From contig NZ_JAER01000034.1 in assembly GCF_000519005.1 (NCBI RefSeq), forward strand, positions 1-46,685: a DNA stretch of 46,685 nt, given 5' to 3'. Origin of the DNA: Nocardioides sp. J54. Its GTDB lineage: Bacteria; Actinomycetota; Actinomycetes; Propionibacteriales; Nocardioidaceae. The position numbers and the translations under genes were made by a program. The notes under the pieces were generated by a model. That model was given only the letters and a program-made list of their open reading frames with translations. It had not been told where the DNA came from and searched no databases. Positions 6,534-14,910 of the stretch are shown here, in pieces. Each line of letters opens with the position of its first letter. The first letter of the stretch is position 1.

Positions 6534-7585
6534 CAGGACCGCACCAGGGCGACGGCGGCCGCGGCCATGGCGGCGGTCGCGTCGTGGTCGGTCATCATCA
6601 GCGGGACCGCGGCGGTGGCGATGCCGGCCGCCTCGAGGCGCTCGACCTGGGCGGCGTCGCGCTCGTCGACGAGCCAGCCGTCCAGGACCCCGCCGGCGCT
6701 GCGGGCGCCGTAGTTGAGCCCGACGCCGGCGGCGCTGACCTCGACGCCGATCGCGGTCAGCACCTGCTCGGCCATCCCGCGCACGTGGGAGGTGCCGACG
6801 ATGGGGGAGAGGCCGACCACGCGCGCCGCGGTCGCCCGGACCGCGTCACGCAGGCCGGGCACGCCCAGGATGGTGCCGACCGAGACGACCGGGTTCGACG
6901 GCGGCAGCACCACGAGGTCGGCCCCGGCGATCGCCTCGAGCACGCCGGGCGCGGGGGTGGCCTGGTCGAGGCCGACGAAGACGATCGTCTCGGCGGGCAC
7001 CTCCGCGCGCAGGCGCACCCAGTACTCCTGGAAGTGGACGACCCGCTTGCCGCTGGGCGCCTCCGGGTCGGCGATCGCGACGTGGGTCTCGGCGCGGTCG
7101 TCCGTCATCGGCAGCAGGGTCAGCTGCTCGCCGTACCTCGGAGCGAGCCAGCGCTCGCACAGCGCGGCGGTCACCGCGGAGAGCGGGTAGCCGGCCTCGA
7201 GCAGCTGGGTGCGGACCAGGTGGGTGGCGATGTCGCGGTCGCCGAGTCCGAACCAGGTGGGCTCGACGCCGTAGGCGGCCAGCTCCTCCTTGGCGCTCCA
7301 GGTCTCCGCGCGCCGGCCCCAGCCGCGCTCGAGGTCGATGCCGTCGCCGAGCGTGTACATCACGGTGTCGAGGTCCGGGCAGACCTTGAGGCCGTGGATC
7401 CACCAGTCGTCGCAGGTGTTGGCGACGACGGTCACCCGGGCGTCGGGCGCGACCCCGGGGAGCGTGCCGGCGGTGATGCCGTGCAGCAGGCCCTGGAGGA
7501 ACTTCGCCCCACCCATGCCGCCCGACAGGACGGTGATGCGCCGGACCGGATCCGGTGTCGTCTTGCTCGAGTCCACGGGGCACAA
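6533..7585 (-). CDS. fbiA: 2-phospho-L-lactate / phosphoenolpyruvyl transferase CofD/FbiA
   Basis: The 350-residue enzyme joins the activated phospholactate or phosphoenolpyruvate unit to the deazaflavin Fo, giving (dehydro-)F420-0. The family signature VLSGGMGGAKFLQGL lies at residues about 19-33, followed by ANTCDDWWIHGLKVCPDLDTVMYTL with the Fo-binding region. The listed start is TTG at 7585, with GAGG five bases upstream. GTG at 7576 is an alternative that removes three residues. It is the first gene of an fbiA-fbiB pair and is divergent from whiB2. Confidence 0.88.
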   Translation of the reverse strand: MCPVDSSKTTPDPVRRITVLSGGMGGAKFLQGLLHGITAGTLPGVAPDARVTVVANTCDDWWIHGLKVCPDLDTVMYTLGDGIDLERGWGRRAETWSAKEELAAYGVEPTWFGLGDRDIATHLVRTQLLEAGYPLSAVTAALCERWLAPRYGEQLTLLPMTDDRAETHVAIADPEAPSGKRVVHFQEYWVRLRAEVPAETIVFVGLDQATPAPGVLEAIAGADLVVLPPSNPVVSVGTILGVPGLRDAVRATAARVVGLSPIVGTSHVRGMAEQVLTAIGVEVSAAGVGLNYGARSAGGVLDGWLVDERDAAQVERLEAAGIATAAVPLMMTDHDATAAMAAAAVALVRS

Positions 7586-7641
7586 CTGTGCCTCACGGCC
7601 GGGACGATCGTCCTCCGGGGCGGTGTATAGCAGATTCCGCC

Positions 7642-7669
7642 TTGACTACTGGGGTATGACACATATGTA
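7642..7669 (+). promoter_or_regulatory. Likely whiB2 promoter
   Basis: TTGACT (7642-7647) and TATGTA (7664-7669) are separated by 16 bases, close to a sigma70-type promoter. GACAC, the core reported for WhiA/WhiB-type sites, lies between them at 7658-7662. The predicted transcript would carry a leader of about 50 bases containing the motif shared with the amidase gene (7669-7682). Confidence 0.55.
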
Positions 7670-7727
7670 ATTCCAACGATGTCACTTGGTCCTCAACTGG
7701 CATCGGGTCGAGTCAAAGGGGCGTCAC

Positions 7728-7982
7728 ATGAGGGAACTCTTCCTGGTCGAGGCAGAGACAGAGGAGCTGGGGTGGCAGGAGCGCGCACTGTGCGCGCAGA
7801 CCGACCCCGAGGCGTTCTTCCCCGAGAAAGGCGGATCGACGCGCGAGGCGAAGAAGGTGTGCCAGACCTGCGAGGTGCGCCTGGAGTGCCTCGAGGCCGC
7901 ACTGGGCAACGACGAGCGCTTCGGCATCTGGGGCGGTCTCTCGGAGCGTGAGCGCCGCAAGCTGAAGAAGCGGGCAGTCTGA
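7728..7982 (+). CDS. whiB2: WhiB-family iron-sulfur transcriptional regulator (WhiB2/WhmD type)
   Basis: The 84-residue protein should bind a 4Fe-4S cluster through C22, C45, C48 and C54, arranged C-x22-C-x2-C-x5-C. The GIWGG turn at 66-70 is followed by a basic tail (SERERRKLKKR) for DNA contact. The sequence around QERALCAQTDPEAFFPEKGGS is typical of the WhiB2/WhmD (Streptomyces WhiB) branch, which acts with WhiA in septation and cell division. ATG 7728 is preferred over an in-frame start 42 bases upstream because AAAGGGG lies seven bases before it. Adjacency to fbiA and the mannose genes matches the order I recall in other actinobacteria. Confidence 0.92.
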   Translation: MRELFLVEAETEELGWQERALCAQTDPEAFFPEKGGSTREAKKVCQTCEVRLECLEAALGNDERFGIWGGLSERERRKLKKRAV

Positions 7983-8031
7983 CTCGGGTCAGGCCCTGGC
8001 GCGACGGTTCGCCCCCTTCGGACCGTCCCAC

Positions 8032-8037
8032 TAGGGT
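8032..8037 (+). promoter_or_regulatory. -10 box of a leaderless promoter (glycosyltransferase gene)
   Basis: TAGGGT ends eight bases before GTG 8046. A weak TTCGCC lies 18 bases further upstream (8008-8013). Confidence 0.5.
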
Positions 8038-8045
8038 CTGACCTC

Positions 8046-10937
8046 GTGTCGCACGAAGCCAGGGTCGCCGTCCTCCTGGTGAGCCACGACGGCGCCTCGT
8101 GGCTCCCGGCCGTCCTCGACGGCATCCGCGCGCAGACGGCACCCCTCGACTCCGTCGTCGCAATCGACACCGGCAGCAGGGACGACAGCCCCGAGCTCGT
8201 CCGGCAGGCACTGGACGGGCACGTCCCGCTCGCGGTGCGCCGGATGCCGGCCACCACCGGCTTCCCCGACGCCGTCGCCGACGGCCTCGCCGCGCTGGCC
8301 GCCGCCGGCCGCGACCCCGAGTGGGTCTGGATCCTCCACGACGACGCGAAGCCGGCACCCACCGCCCTCGCCGAGCTGCTCGCCGTCGCCGCGCAGCGGC
8401 CCGAGGCCGACATCCTCGGCCCCAAGCTGCGCGAGTGGCCCTCGCTGCGCCGCCTGCTCGAGCTGGGCGTCACGATCAGCGGCACCGGCCGGCGCGAGAC
8501 CGGGCTCGAGCGCGGCGAGTACGACCAGGGCCAGCACGACGAGGTCCGTGAGGTCTTCGCCGTCAACACCGCCGGCATGCTCGTGCGACGCGCCGTGCTC
8601 GAGGAGCTCGGCGGCTTCGAGCCTGCGCTGCCGATCTTCGGCAACGACCTCGACCTCGGCTGGCGCGCCGCCGCGGCCGGCCGCACCACGCTCGTCGTCC
8701 CGCGCGCCGTCGTCTTCCACGCCGAGGCCGCCCACCGCGGCGTACGACGCACGGAGCTGACCGGGCGCCACACCCACTTCCAGGAGCGGCGCGCCGCCCT
8801 GTTCACGCTGCTCGCCAACGCCCGCACCCCCGCCCTGCCGTTCAAGGTCGTCCGGCTCGCGCTCGGCACGGTGCTGCGGGTGCTCGGGCTGCTGTGCGTG
8901 CGCGCCGTCGGTGAGGCCCTCGACGAGGTCGCCGCGCTGGTCTCGGTGCTGCGCCACCCCGGGCGCATCCTCGCGGCGCGCCGGGACCGGCGGCAGGCGG
9001 TCGCCGCGCTGCGGGGCCCGGAGGGACCGGACCGGGCCCGCGTCCGCCGGCTGCTGGCGCCGTGGTGGCTGCCCTACCGGCACGGCCTCGACCTCGTCGG
9101 TGACCTCGTCGCCGCCGCGACCAACCAGGCCGCCGACGTCGCCGAGCGCCGCCGGGCCGCGGCTGCCGAGCGCGACGCCGCGGTGGCCCCGCCGCCCGCG
9201 CGGCACCGGGACGAGGAGGACGACTACGCCGACACCGGCTGGGTCGTCCGGTTCTTCACCAACCCGACCGCCGTCGCCACGGCGGTGGTCGTCATCGCCC
9301 TGCTGGTCGGGGTGCGCGACGCCTTCGGCGGCGTCAGCGGTGGGGCGCTGTCGCCGACGCCGGACGGCGTCGGCGCCTGGTGGCGCCTGCACACCGAGGG
9401 CCACCACCCCATCGGCTTCGGCTCCGACCTGCCGGCGCCCGCCTACGTCCTCCCGCTCGCCGTGCTCGGCCTGCCGGTCGGCCCGTCCGCGCTCATCGGC
9501 CTGCTGATGGCGCTCGCCGCCCCGGTCGCGCTGTGGGGCGCGTGGCGGTTCCTGCGCGTCGTGGGCCGCTTCGCCACGCCGTACGGCGCCCCGCGGTGGC
9601 TGCTGCTGTGGGGCTCGGTCGTGTGGGCCCTCGTCCCGCTCGCCTCCGGCGCCTGGGGTGGCGGCCGGTGGGGGGTCGTCGTCGCCGCTGCGGTGCTGCC
9701 GTGGCTGGCGCACGCCGCCCTCGGCTTCGCCGACCCCGACGCCGGCCACCGCTGGCGCGCCGCGTGGCGCACCGGACTCGCGCTGGCCCTGCTGACCGCC
9801 GTCGCGCCGTCGTCGTGGCTGGTCGTCGCCGTGCTGATCGGCGTCGTGCTCGGCTGTGCCTTCCGGCTCGCGCCGGGGGAGGTCCGCGACCGGTCCGTGT
9901 GGGGCCCGCCCGTCGCCGCGCTCGGCGTCCCCCTGCTCGTGCTGCTGCCGTGGTGGCTCCCGGCCCTGCTGGAGGGCGCCGCCGGCACGCTGGTCCTCGA
10001 CGTCGGCCGCTGGCCGACCGAGGCGACCTCCGGGTGGGACCTGCTCGTCGGCCGCCTCGGCGACCTCGGCGCCCCGGCCGTGATCGGCCTCGTCCTGCCC
10101 GTCCTCGCGCTCGCCTCGCTGCTGCCCGCCGCGACCCGCGTCGCGGTCGTCGCCTGCTGGGTGCTCGCCGCCGTCACCGCGATCGTCGGGATCCCGCTCG
10201 CGGTCACCTCCGTCGGCCTCGCCGGCGGCGACGGCCAGCAGCCCGGCCTCGGGGTCGTGCTGCTCCTGCTGCAGGGCGCCTGGCTCACCGCAGCCTTCCT
10301 CGGCGGCCTCGCGCTGCACCACCTCGGCGAGAAGCCGCGCCCGGCCCAGGCGGGCCTCGCGGTCGCCGGGCTCGCCGGCCTCGTCGCGCCCCTGCTCGGC
10401 CTGGTCTGGTTCGCCGGCTGGGGCGGCGAGGACCTCACCGACCACCCGCCGGCCGACGTGCCGGTCTACATGGCCCAGCGCGCCGAGCAGGCCGACCACG
10501 ACGGCATCCTCGTGCTGCGCGGCAGCATCGAGGACGGCCTGCGCTACGAGGTCCACCGCGGCGACGGGCGCACCCTCGGTGAGGACGAGATCACGGCGCT
10601 GACGCCCGAGGACCGCGACGCCACCGCGGCGATCCGCAGCCTCGTCACCGCGCCCGATCCCGAGGCCGTCCAGGAGCTGTCCCGCCGGGGCATCCTGTAC
10701 GTCGTCCAGGCGGCCCCCGCCGACGGCGCGGTCGCCGCCAGCCTCGACGCCACCTCCGGGCTGGTCCAGGCCAGCACCAGCCGCGGGACCCGCGCCTGGC
10801 AGGTCGACCCCGCACCCGGGCCGCTGCCCGAGCACCACGCGTGGGGGCGCACCGTCCTGCTGCTCGTGCAGGGCGCCGCGATCGCGGTCCTGCTCGTGCT
10901 GGCCCTCCCGCCGATGCGAAGGAGCCGAGATGACTGA
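8046..10937 (+). CDS. Large membrane glycosyltransferase, family 2
   Basis: The 963-residue protein starts with a GT-A/GT2 domain (residues about 1-240): LLVSHDGASWLPAVLDGI, IDTGSRDDSPE, and an HDDA motif with D99/D100 in the position of the metal-binding DxD. After a linker, about twelve hydrophobic segments run from residue 400 to the C terminus, and the last helix ends the protein. It probably transfers a sugar to a lipid or polymer at the membrane; the substrate cannot be read from the sequence. Its place between whiB2 and the GDP-mannose genes suggests an envelope mannan or arabinan role. The start is GTG 8046 behind a leaderless-type box. It overlaps the next gene by eight bases. Confidence 0.82.
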   Translation: MSHEARVAVLLVSHDGASWLPAVLDGIRAQTAPLDSVVAIDTGSRDDSPELVRQALDGHVPLAVRRMPATTGFPDAVADGLAALAAAGRDPEWVWILHDDAKPAPTALAELLAVAAQRPEADILGPKLREWPSLRRLLELGVTISGTGRRETGLERGEYDQGQHDEVREVFAVNTAGMLVRRAVLEELGGFEPALPIFGNDLDLGWRAAAAGRTTLVVPRAVVFHAEAAHRGVRRTELTGRHTHFQERRAALFTLLANARTPALPFKVVRLALGTVLRVLGLLCVRAVGEALDEVAALVSVLRHPGRILAARRDRRQAVAALRGPEGPDRARVRRLLAPWWLPYRHGLDLVGDLVAAATNQAADVAERRRAAAAERDAAVAPPPARHRDEEDDYADTGWVVRFFTNPTAVATAVVVIALLVGVRDAFGGVSGGALSPTPDGVGAWWRLHTEGHHPIGFGSDLPAPAYVLPLAVLGLPVGPSALIGLLMALAAPVALWGAWRFLRVVGRFATPYGAPRWLLLWGSVVWALVPLASGAWGGGRWGVVVAAAVLPWLAHAALGFADPDAGHRWRAAWRTGLALALLTAVAPSSWLVVAVLIGVVLGCAFRLAPGEVRDRSVWGPPVAALGVPLLVLLPWWLPALLEGAAGTLVLDVGRWPTEATSGWDLLVGRLGDLGAPAVIGLVLPVLALASLLPAATRVAVVACWVLAAVTAIVGIPLAVTSVGLAGGDGQQPGLGVVLLLLQGAWLTAAFLGGLALHHLGEKPRPAQAGLAVAGLAGLVAPLLGLVWFAGWGGEDLTDHPPADVPVYMAQRAEQADHDGILVLRGSIEDGLRYEVHRGDGRTLGEDEITALTPEDRDATAAIRSLVTAPDPEAVQELSRRGILYVVQAAPADGAVAASLDATSGLVQASTSRGTRAWQVDPAPGPLPEHHAWGRTVLLLVQGAAIAVLLVLALPPMRRSRDD

Positions 10938-12384
10938 GCCCGGACCCGCCGCCGACCGCAGCACCGGCCAGCGCGCCGGTCGCCGCGCCGCCGTGTCCCG
11001 CAGCCGCCGCATCGACCTGCTCGTCGGCCTCGCGATCCTCGCGCCCGCCGTCGTCGTGCTCAGCGTCGGCACCATCGGCGGCGAGGACAACCAGCTCGCC
11101 GGCCCCCGGCCGCCCGACACCTCCGCGCTGACGTCGGCGACGACCGTCTGCCCGAGCGGCCTGCGCGGCGCCGGCCCGGTGCGGGTCACCCGCACCCCGG
11201 ACGTCCCCGGCGGCGAGCTCGCCGTCGCCACCGCACCCGCCGGCCGCGGGGAGGCCGCCGCCACCGAGGCGGGGGAGCCGGTCACCGTCGACCAGGGCAG
11301 CAGCGTCGTGGTGCCGTCCAGCACCGGCCCGACCGTCCTCGACGGCCGCGGTGCCGCAGCCCCCGGGATCGCCGCCGGCCGGGACGGCCGGCTCGCCGTG
11401 CCCGAGTGCCGCGGCCCGTCGTACGACGAGTGGCTGGTCGGCGTCGGCGCGTCGGCCCGGCACGCCACCACGATCGAGCTGGTCAACCCCGACGACGGCG
11501 ACGCGGTCGTCGACCTCGCCCTCCACGACAGCACCGGCCCGGTGGAGGAGCCCGCGCTGCGCGGCATCGAGGTCCCGCCGCACGGTGTGCGCCGGATCGA
11601 CCTCGCCACCGCCGCCCCGCGCGCCGAGGCCACCGCCGCCCACCTGACCGTGGTCCGCGGCCGGGTCACCGCGTCGGCGCAGACCACCTGGGACCCGCTC
11701 GGTCGCGGCCGCGTCACCACCGACTTCCTGCCCGCCGACGCCGAGCCGTCGGCCCGCAGCCTGATCCTCGGTGTCCCGGCCCGGCCCGTGCAGCCCACGC
11801 TCCACCTGGCCAACCCCGGCTCCGACGAGGTGCGGGTCAGCGTCCGCTTCGTCACCGAGCAGGCGACGTTCAGCCCGACCGGGGCGCCGGACGTCACGGT
11901 CGCGCCCGGCGCGATGACCTCGGTCGACCTGCGGCGCCTGTTCCGCGGTGCGGCGGCCGAGGGGGTCCTCGGCATCGAGCTCGAGGCGACCGGACCGGTG
12001 GCGTCGTCGTTCATGGCGTTCACCCGCGACGACCTCGTGCTGCTGGCCCCGGCGCCGGTCCTCGAGGAGCCGGCCGCGGCCGTCGTGCCGTCGGGGAGCA
12101 AGGGTGTCGTCCTCGGCGGCGCCGTGCGGACCGCCGTGGTGCACGTCGTCTCCTACGACGCCCGCGGGCGCGAGGTCCGTGCCGACCGGGTCGAGATCGG
12201 CGCCGACCGCGGCGCGGTCCTGTCCCTGCCCGACCGGGCCACCTCGATCACCGTGGTCGCCCGCAGCACCCCGGTGCGCGCCGTCGTCACCGCCACCGCA
12301 CGCGGCCGCGAGGCAGGCCTCGCGACCCTGCGGGTGCGTCCGGCCGACCTGCGCGCCTCCATCCCGGCCGTCTCGCCCGAGTAG
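10930..12384 (+). CDS. DUF5719 family secreted/anchored protein
   Basis: The 484-residue product has a basic N terminus, one membrane segment at about residues 30-50 (IDLLVGLAILAPAVVVLSV), and a long extracytoplasmic part rich in beta-strand patterns. No catalytic motif is recognised. The family is usually encoded directly after the large glycosyltransferase in actinobacteria, as here, with overlapping frames that imply coupled translation. A role beside that enzyme in surface polysaccharide assembly is inference from context only. It converges with the zincin-like gene, 18 bp away. Confidence 0.75.
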   Translation: MTEPGPAADRSTGQRAGRRAAVSRSRRIDLLVGLAILAPAVVVLSVGTIGGEDNQLAGPRPPDTSALTSATTVCPSGLRGAGPVRVTRTPDVPGGELAVATAPAGRGEAAATEAGEPVTVDQGSSVVVPSSTGPTVLDGRGAAAPGIAAGRDGRLAVPECRGPSYDEWLVGVGASARHATTIELVNPDDGDAVVDLALHDSTGPVEEPALRGIEVPPHGVRRIDLATAAPRAEATAAHLTVVRGRVTASAQTTWDPLGRGRVTTDFLPADAEPSARSLILGVPARPVQPTLHLANPGSDEVRVSVRFVTEQATFSPTGAPDVTVAPGAMTSVDLRRLFRGAAAEGVLGIELEATGPVASSFMAFTRDDLVLLAPAPVLEEPAAAVVPSGSKGVVLGGAVRTAVVHVVSYDARGREVRADRVEIGADRGAVLSLPDRATSITVVARSTPVRAVVTATARGREAGLATLRVRPADLRASIPAVSPE

Positions 12385-12402
12385 GTAGCCCGAGCAGGTG
12401 GC

Positions 12403-12873
12403 TCAGTCGTCGTCGCGGGGGTAGCGCGGGTCGACGTCCGCCGGCTCGATGCCGAGCAGTTCGGCGACCTGCTCCACCACGACGGTGAGGATCAGCGCCT
12501 CCAGGTCGGCGCGGTCGCTGGCGCGGTGCTCCACCGGGCGCCGGAAGACCACGAGCCGGGTCGGCTGCTGCCCCGACCCGCGCACCAGCGACGACAGCGG
12601 CACCCGGTCGGAGTCCCAGTCGTCGGGCAGCTGCGGGGTGTCCTCGACGGCGTACTCCACCAGCCCGAGGTGCTTCGACCACCGGGCGTCGACCTCGGTC
12701 ACCACGTCGAGCAGGATCCGGTCGAAGAGCTCGCGGCGGCGCAACGGGCGGGGCGGCCGGTGGCCGGGCTCGGGCCAGGTCAGGGGGAGCACGGCAGGGC
12801 CGCGCATCCCGCGCCCCCGGCGGTCGCGCCGGGGCCGGGCGACCCGGGGCCACGCAGCGTCGTCTGGCTCCAC
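12403..12873 (-). CDS. Zincin-like metallopeptidase-family protein lacking the HExxH histidines
   Basis: The 156-residue product looks like the small PF06262 metallopeptidase family, encoded in this neighbourhood in many actinobacteria. The core runs from RRRELFDRILLDVVTEVDARW to the C-terminal helix. Where family members have HExxHHFGI, this protein reads VEQVAELLGI at residues 133-142: the first histidine is V133 and the second A137, with only E134 kept. It is therefore probably inactive as a protease. The start is GTG 12873, eight bases after a TAGGCT box; the frame stays open upstream but would run through the divergent DUF3499 gene. Confidence 0.7.
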   Translation of the reverse strand: MEPDDAAWPRVARPRRDRRGRGMRGPAVLPLTWPEPGHRPPRPLRRRELFDRILLDVVTEVDARWSKHLGLVEYAVEDTPQLPDDWDSDRVPLSSLVRGSGQQPTRLVVFRRPVEHRASDRADLEALILTVVVEQVAELLGIEPADVDPRYPRDDD

Positions 12874-12881
12874 GACCAGCG

Positions 12882-12887
12882 AGCCTA
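12882..12887 (-). promoter_or_regulatory. -10 box of a leaderless promoter (zincin-like gene)
   Basis: TAGGCT on the minus strand ends eight bases before GTG 12873. Confidence 0.45.
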
Positions 12888-12911
12888 TCCAGCCGGACGA
12901 GCCGGGGACGG

Positions 12912-12917
12912 TACCGT
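12912..12917 (+). promoter_or_regulatory. -10 box of a leaderless promoter (DUF3499 gene)
   Basis: TACCGT ends seven bases before GTG 12925 and supports that start over the ATG at 12952. Confidence 0.45.
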
Positions 12918-12924
12918 CTGCCGC

Positions 12925-13302
12925 GTGAGCGCGATTCCGGCACCGCAGGGCATGCGTACCTGCTCGCGCACCGCGTGCGCCCGGCGCGCGGTGGCGACCC
13001 TGACCTACGTGTACGCCGACTCCACGGCCGTCCTCGGCCCGCTCGCGACCTTCGCCGAGCCCCACGCCTACGACCTGTGCGAGCAGCACAGCGAGCGACT
13101 CTCGGCCCCGCGCGGCTGGGAGGTCGTGCGGCTCTCGCTCGGCACGCAGCAGGCCGGGCCCAGCAGCGACGACCTGCTCGCACTCGCCGACGCGGTCCGC
13201 GAGGCGGCCCGCCCGGTCCCGCCGCCGGCCGTCGAGCAGCCCCGGGAGACCGGTCGCGAGGTCGCCCGCAAGGGCCACCTGAGGATGCTCACCACCGACT
13301 GA
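12925..13302 (+). CDS. DUF3499 family protein
   Basis: The 125-residue protein matches the actinobacterial DUF3499 family through RTCSRTACARRAVATLTYVY and DLCEQHSERL. The pattern C-x4-C followed by C-x2-H about 50 residues later suggests a small zinc-binding fold. The C-terminal 40 residues are proline- and charge-rich and probably disordered. Function is unknown. It is divergent from the zincin-like gene with 51 bp between starts and is followed by phosphomannomutase 35 bp later on the same strand, which has its own -10-like box. ATG 12952 is an alternative start nine codons downstream. Confidence 0.8.
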   Translation: MSAIPAPQGMRTCSRTACARRAVATLTYVYADSTAVLGPLATFAEPHAYDLCEQHSERLSAPRGWEVVRLSLGTQQAGPSSDDLLALADAVREAARPVPPPAVEQPRETGREVARKGHLRMLTTD

Positions 13303-13324
13303 CCGGGGCGCTGCGCGGGTGCAC

Positions 13325-13330
13325 TAATGT
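13325..13330 (+). promoter_or_regulatory. -10 box of a leaderless promoter (phosphomannomutase gene)
   Basis: TAATGT ends seven bases before ATG 13338. Confidence 0.5.
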
Positions 13331-13337
13331 CCGGTGC

Positions 13338-14714
13338 ATGGCCACGACCTCACCCGACAACCTGAGCAAGTGCTTCAAGGCCTACGACGTGCGGGGCATC
13401 GTCGGCGAGCAGCTCGACGAGGACCTGGCGCGCGCGACCGGCGCGGCGTACGTCGAGGTCCTCGGCGTCGACGCGATGGTCATCGGCTACGACATGCGGC
13501 CCAGCTCGCCCGGCCTGGCCGGCGCGTTCGCCGAGGGCGCGACGGGTGCGGGCGCCGACGTCACGATGATCGGCCTCGCCTCGACCGACCAGCTCTACTT
13601 CGCCTCGGGCCACCTCGGCCTGCCGGGCGCGATGTTCACCGCCAGCCACAACCCGGCGCAGTACAACGGCATCAAGATGTGCCGCGCGCACGCGCAGCCC
13701 GTCGGCATGGAGAGCGGCCTCGCCGAGATCCGTGACCGCGTCGCCGCCGGCGCCCCGGCCACCGCGGAGCGCACCGGCTCCACCAGCGAGCAGGACGTGC
13801 TCGAGGCGTACGCCGACCACCTGCTCTCGCTCGCGCCCGTGCAGGGTCGCCGGATCAAGGTCGTCGTCGACGCCGGCAACGGCATGGCCGGGCACACCGC
13901 GCCCGCCGTCTTCGGCAAGGTCGGCGACGCCGTCGAGATGGTGCCGATGTACTTCGAGCTCGACGGCACCTTCCCCAACCACGAGGCGAACCCGATCGAG
14001 CCGGAGAACCTGGCCGACCTGCAGAAGCGGGTGCTCGCCGAGGGCGCCGACATCGGCCTGGCCTTCGACGGCGACGCCGACCGCTGCTTCCTCGTCGACG
14101 AGCGCGGCGAGCTGGTCTCGCCCTCTACGCTGACCGCGCTGATCGCGGCCCGTGAGCTCGCCAAGGAGCCCGGCGCGACGGTGATCCACAACCTGATCAC
14201 CTCCCGGGCGGTGCCCGAGATCGTCTCCGAGCTCGGCGGCAAGCCGGTGCGCACCCGCGTCGGCCACTCCTTCATCAAGGCGACGATGGCGGAGACAGAC
14301 GCGATCTTCGGCGGCGAGCACAGCGGGCACTTCTACTTCCGCGACTTCTGGCGCGCCGACTCCGGCATGCTGGCCGCGCTGCACGCGATGGCGGCCCTCG
14401 CCGAGGCCGACGTCCCGCTCTCGGAGCTGCTCTCGACCTACGAGCGCTACCCGCTCAGCGGCGAGATCAACAGCACGGTCGAGGACCAGGCTGCGGTGCT
14501 CGCGGCGCTGGAGGAGACGTGGGGCTCCCAGGAGGGCGTCACCGTCGACAAGCTGGACGGGCTGACCGTCAGCCACGCGGACTGGTCGTTCAACGTCCGT
14601 GCCTCGAACACCGAGCCGCTGCTGCGGCTCAACGCCGAAGGGAAGGACGAGTCCACCATGGCCCGAGTCCGCGACGAGGTCCTCGCCACCATCCGGGGCG
14701 GGGCGAGCGCATGA
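13338..14714 (+). CDS. manB: Phosphomannomutase / phosphoglucomutase
   Basis: The 458-residue enzyme interconverts mannose 6-phosphate and mannose 1-phosphate, and possibly the glucose phosphates. All four family landmarks are present: the phosphoserine loop TASHNP with S103, the magnesium loop DGDADRC with D244, D246 and D248, the sugar-specificity loop GEHSGH at about 326-331, and the phosphate-binding loop RASNTEPLLRLN near the C terminus. Length is typical of bacterial PMM/PGM. It heads a tight operon: its stop overlaps the next start (ATGA) and the SIS isomerase follows. It feeds the guanylyltransferase at 3317. Confidence 0.93.
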   Translation: MATTSPDNLSKCFKAYDVRGIVGEQLDEDLARATGAAYVEVLGVDAMVIGYDMRPSSPGLAGAFAEGATGAGADVTMIGLASTDQLYFASGHLGLPGAMFTASHNPAQYNGIKMCRAHAQPVGMESGLAEIRDRVAAGAPATAERTGSTSEQDVLEAYADHLLSLAPVQGRRIKVVVDAGNGMAGHTAPAVFGKVGDAVEMVPMYFELDGTFPNHEANPIEPENLADLQKRVLAEGADIGLAFDGDADRCFLVDERGELVSPSTLTALIAARELAKEPGATVIHNLITSRAVPEIVSELGGKPVRTRVGHSFIKATMAETDAIFGGEHSGHFYFRDFWRADSGMLAALHAMAALAEADVPLSELLSTYERYPLSGEINSTVEDQAAVLAALEETWGSQEGVTVDKLDGLTVSHADWSFNVRASNTEPLLRLNAEGKDESTMARVRDEVLATIRGGASA

Positions 14715-14896
14715 GCACCCCCGAGATCTCCCCGGAGCTGCTCGCGATCATCGTCTGCCCGGCGTGCCGGGCCGACCTGGCCGTGACCCCCGCCGGCGAC
14801 GCCACCGAGCTGCTCTGCAGCGGGTGCGGCCTGGCCTACCCCGTGCGCGACGGCATCCCGGTGCTGCTCGTCGACGAGGCCCGCAAGCCCGCCTGA
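14711..14896 (+). CDS. Trm112-like zinc-ribbon protein
   Basis: The 61-residue protein has two CxxC pairs (C16/C19 and C36/C39) and the ending LAYPVRDGIPVLL, typical of the Trm112/YcaR family. Eukaryotic Trm112 activates methyltransferases; bacterial members have no single established partner. The ATG overlaps the phosphomannomutase stop by four bases, and the SIS isomerase starts 14 bases after its end, so the three are made together. Its repeated placement inside a mannose-metabolism operon hints at a helper role there, but that is inference. Confidence 0.82.
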   Translation: MSTPEISPELLAIIVCPACRADLAVTPAGDATELLCSGCGLAYPVRDGIPVLLVDEARKPA

Positions 14897-14910
14897 CCGG
14901 GAGGCCCGCC

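Noticed and set aside
8031..12101. A 1356-codon open frame on the minus strand opposite the glycosyltransferase and DUF5719 genes.
   Set aside because: It is an antisense shadow caused by very high third-position GC. Its translation is low-complexity (rich in R, G, A, D, Q) with no domain, while the plus-strand frames have clear families.
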